Position numbers and translations under genes: made by a program. The notes under the pieces are model-generated. The model had not been told where the DNA came from. It was given only the letters and a program-made list of their open reading frames with translations, and made no database searches. DNA of 7,574 nt from Treponema sp. (GTDB taxonomy: Bacteria > Spirochaetota > Spirochaetia > Treponematales > Breznakiellaceae): positions 1-7,574 of the forward strand of contig JAISEA010000015.1 of NCBI GenBank assembly GCA_031264475.1. The letters run 5' to 3'. Position 1 is the stretch's first letter. The number at the start of each line of letters is the position of its first letter. Below are positions 7,375 to 7,574 of this stretch, piece after piece.

Positions 7375-7379
7375 CCTCC
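7375..7379 (-). promoter_or_regulatory. Ribosome-binding site deciding the znuA-zinT start
   Basis: GGAGG on the minus strand lies 6 bases before the ATG at 7368, an ideal spacing. The in-frame ATG at 7395 has GAGG only 2 bases away and would add nine residues (MQSFLWRKI) ahead of a normal MKRFLL signal peptide, so 7368 is preferred. Confidence 0.8.
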
Positions 7380-7392
7380 ATAAGAAACTTTG

Positions 7393-7426
7393 CATTTCCT
7401 CTTGAAAATTTAGATTTGAGGAAATG
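7393..7426. repeat. Inverted repeat upstream of znuA-zinT (9-base arms)
   Basis: CATTTCCTC (7393-7401) and GAGGAAATG (7418-7426) are perfect inverted copies separated by 16 A/T-rich bases. If transcribed with znuA-zinT it would form a hairpin just ahead of the ribosome site and would bury the alternative ATG at 7395. It could instead be a DNA operator. It does not match any Zur, Fur or MntR box I can recall. Confidence 0.6.
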
Positions 7427-7429
7427 AGA

Positions 7430-7460
7430 GCATCTCAAAGTCTTTAATTTTTTGAGATGC
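7430..7460. repeat. Inverted repeat upstream of znuA-zinT (10-base arms)
   Basis: GCATCTCAAA (7430-7439) and TTTGAGATGC (7451-7460) are perfect inverted copies around an 11-base loop. Neither strand has a strong T-run directly after it, so it is only a poor terminator candidate. The CTCAAA core (7434-7439) can pair with TTTGAG on either side (7415-7420 or 7451-7456), giving competing stems with the neighbouring repeat. It may be a leader structure or an operator; the sequence does not decide. Confidence 0.6.
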
Positions 7461-7462
7461 CT

Positions 7463-7491
7463 TTGTGGTTATGCGTTTTTGGAGGTATATC
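7463..7491 (+). promoter_or_regulatory. Weak candidate plus-strand promoter
   Basis: TTGTGG (7463-7468), a 17-base spacer and TATATC (7486-7491) would start transcription near 7498, reading off the right edge. The match to consensus is moderate. An 11-base palindrome, TCAACAGTTGA (7490-7500), sits over the end of the -10 box and the start site, where a repressor would be expected. Confidence 0.3.
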
Positions 7492-7519
7492 AACAGTTGA
7501 ATCGGACTTTTAAGTCAAC
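7490..7519. repeat. Clustered small palindromes, possible operator
   Basis: TCAACAGTTGA (7490-7500) is a perfect palindrome about a central A. A further TCAAC copy lies at 7515-7519, and GACTTTTAAGTC (7505-7516, 5-base arms) lies between. The cluster could be a regulator site for the leftward or the rightward gene. The half-sites are short, so chance is possible. Confidence 0.35.
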
Positions 7520-7571
7520 GGGTTTAAGCGGACGGAAAGCCCGCTGTGGTTTTATAAAAGAGAGGGTGTAT

Positions 7572-7574
7572 ATG
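7572..7574 (+). other. Possible start codon of a plus-strand gene running off the window
   Basis: An ATG ends the window, with GAGAGGG (7560-7566) 5 bases ahead as a plausible ribosome site. The same frame is open upstream to at least a TTG at 7497, which has GGAGG (7481-7485) 11 bases before it, so the true start could be earlier. Nothing of the protein can be identified. Confidence 0.25.

Noticed and set aside
7527..7553. A short GC stem (AGCGG/CCGCT) followed by TTTT near the right edge, resembling a terminator
   Set aside because: The stem is five pairs plus one beyond a mismatch, the T-run is only four and is four bases away, and no plus-strand gene ends here.

Overview
This looks like a chromosomal window of moderate GC, probably from a spirochaete (Treponema-like). 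The pointers are a relaxed lipobox on the LivK-like lipoprotein and the style of the CysRS zinc-site and Ffh GTPase motifs, which resemble treponemal proteins as I remember them. A Firmicute such as a clostridium cannot be excluded without a search, because the ZnuA-like lobes here also resemble a clostridial subfamily. I see no insertion sequence, tRNA, rRNA, CRISPR array or phage gene.

Layout. Left (24-2123, minus strand): the distal part of a branched-chain amino-acid (LIV/HAAT) ABC uptake operon. livK (binding lipoprotein) is followed by livH (permease), with a strong stem-loop in the short gap between them. Transcription leaves the window leftwards, presumably into livM, livG and livF. 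A 190-base divergent spacer (2124-2313) holds a good livK promoter and a weaker candidate for the genes on the right. Centre (2314-5781, plus strand): cysS (cysteinyl-tRNA synthetase), a small nitroreductase and ffh (SRP54 GTPase), all in one direction; ffh may also have its own promoter. Right (5872-7368, minus strand): a zinc-type substrate-binding protein convergent with ffh. The two share one long perfect-stem terminator. The last 206 bases hold inverted repeats, a possible plus-strand promoter and perhaps the start of a plus-strand gene at the very edge.

The standout is the right-hand gene. It encodes a ZnuA-type zinc-binding protein with an entire ZinT (YodA) zinc-chaperone domain nested inside it, placed in the His/Asp-rich loop between the first and second metal-ligand segments. 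In E. coli ZinT and ZnuA are separate interacting proteins, and in streptococcal AdcA they are joined end to end. Here one is spliced into the loop of the other. The gene appears monocistronic, without adjacent znuB or znuC, and has an unusual inverted-repeat-rich upstream region.

Working together: the left operon imports amino acids, the central genes serve translation and membrane-protein targeting, and the right gene scavenges zinc. Apart from the livK-livH pair and the cysS-nitroreductase spacing, the neighbours look like housekeeping genes with no shared pathway.
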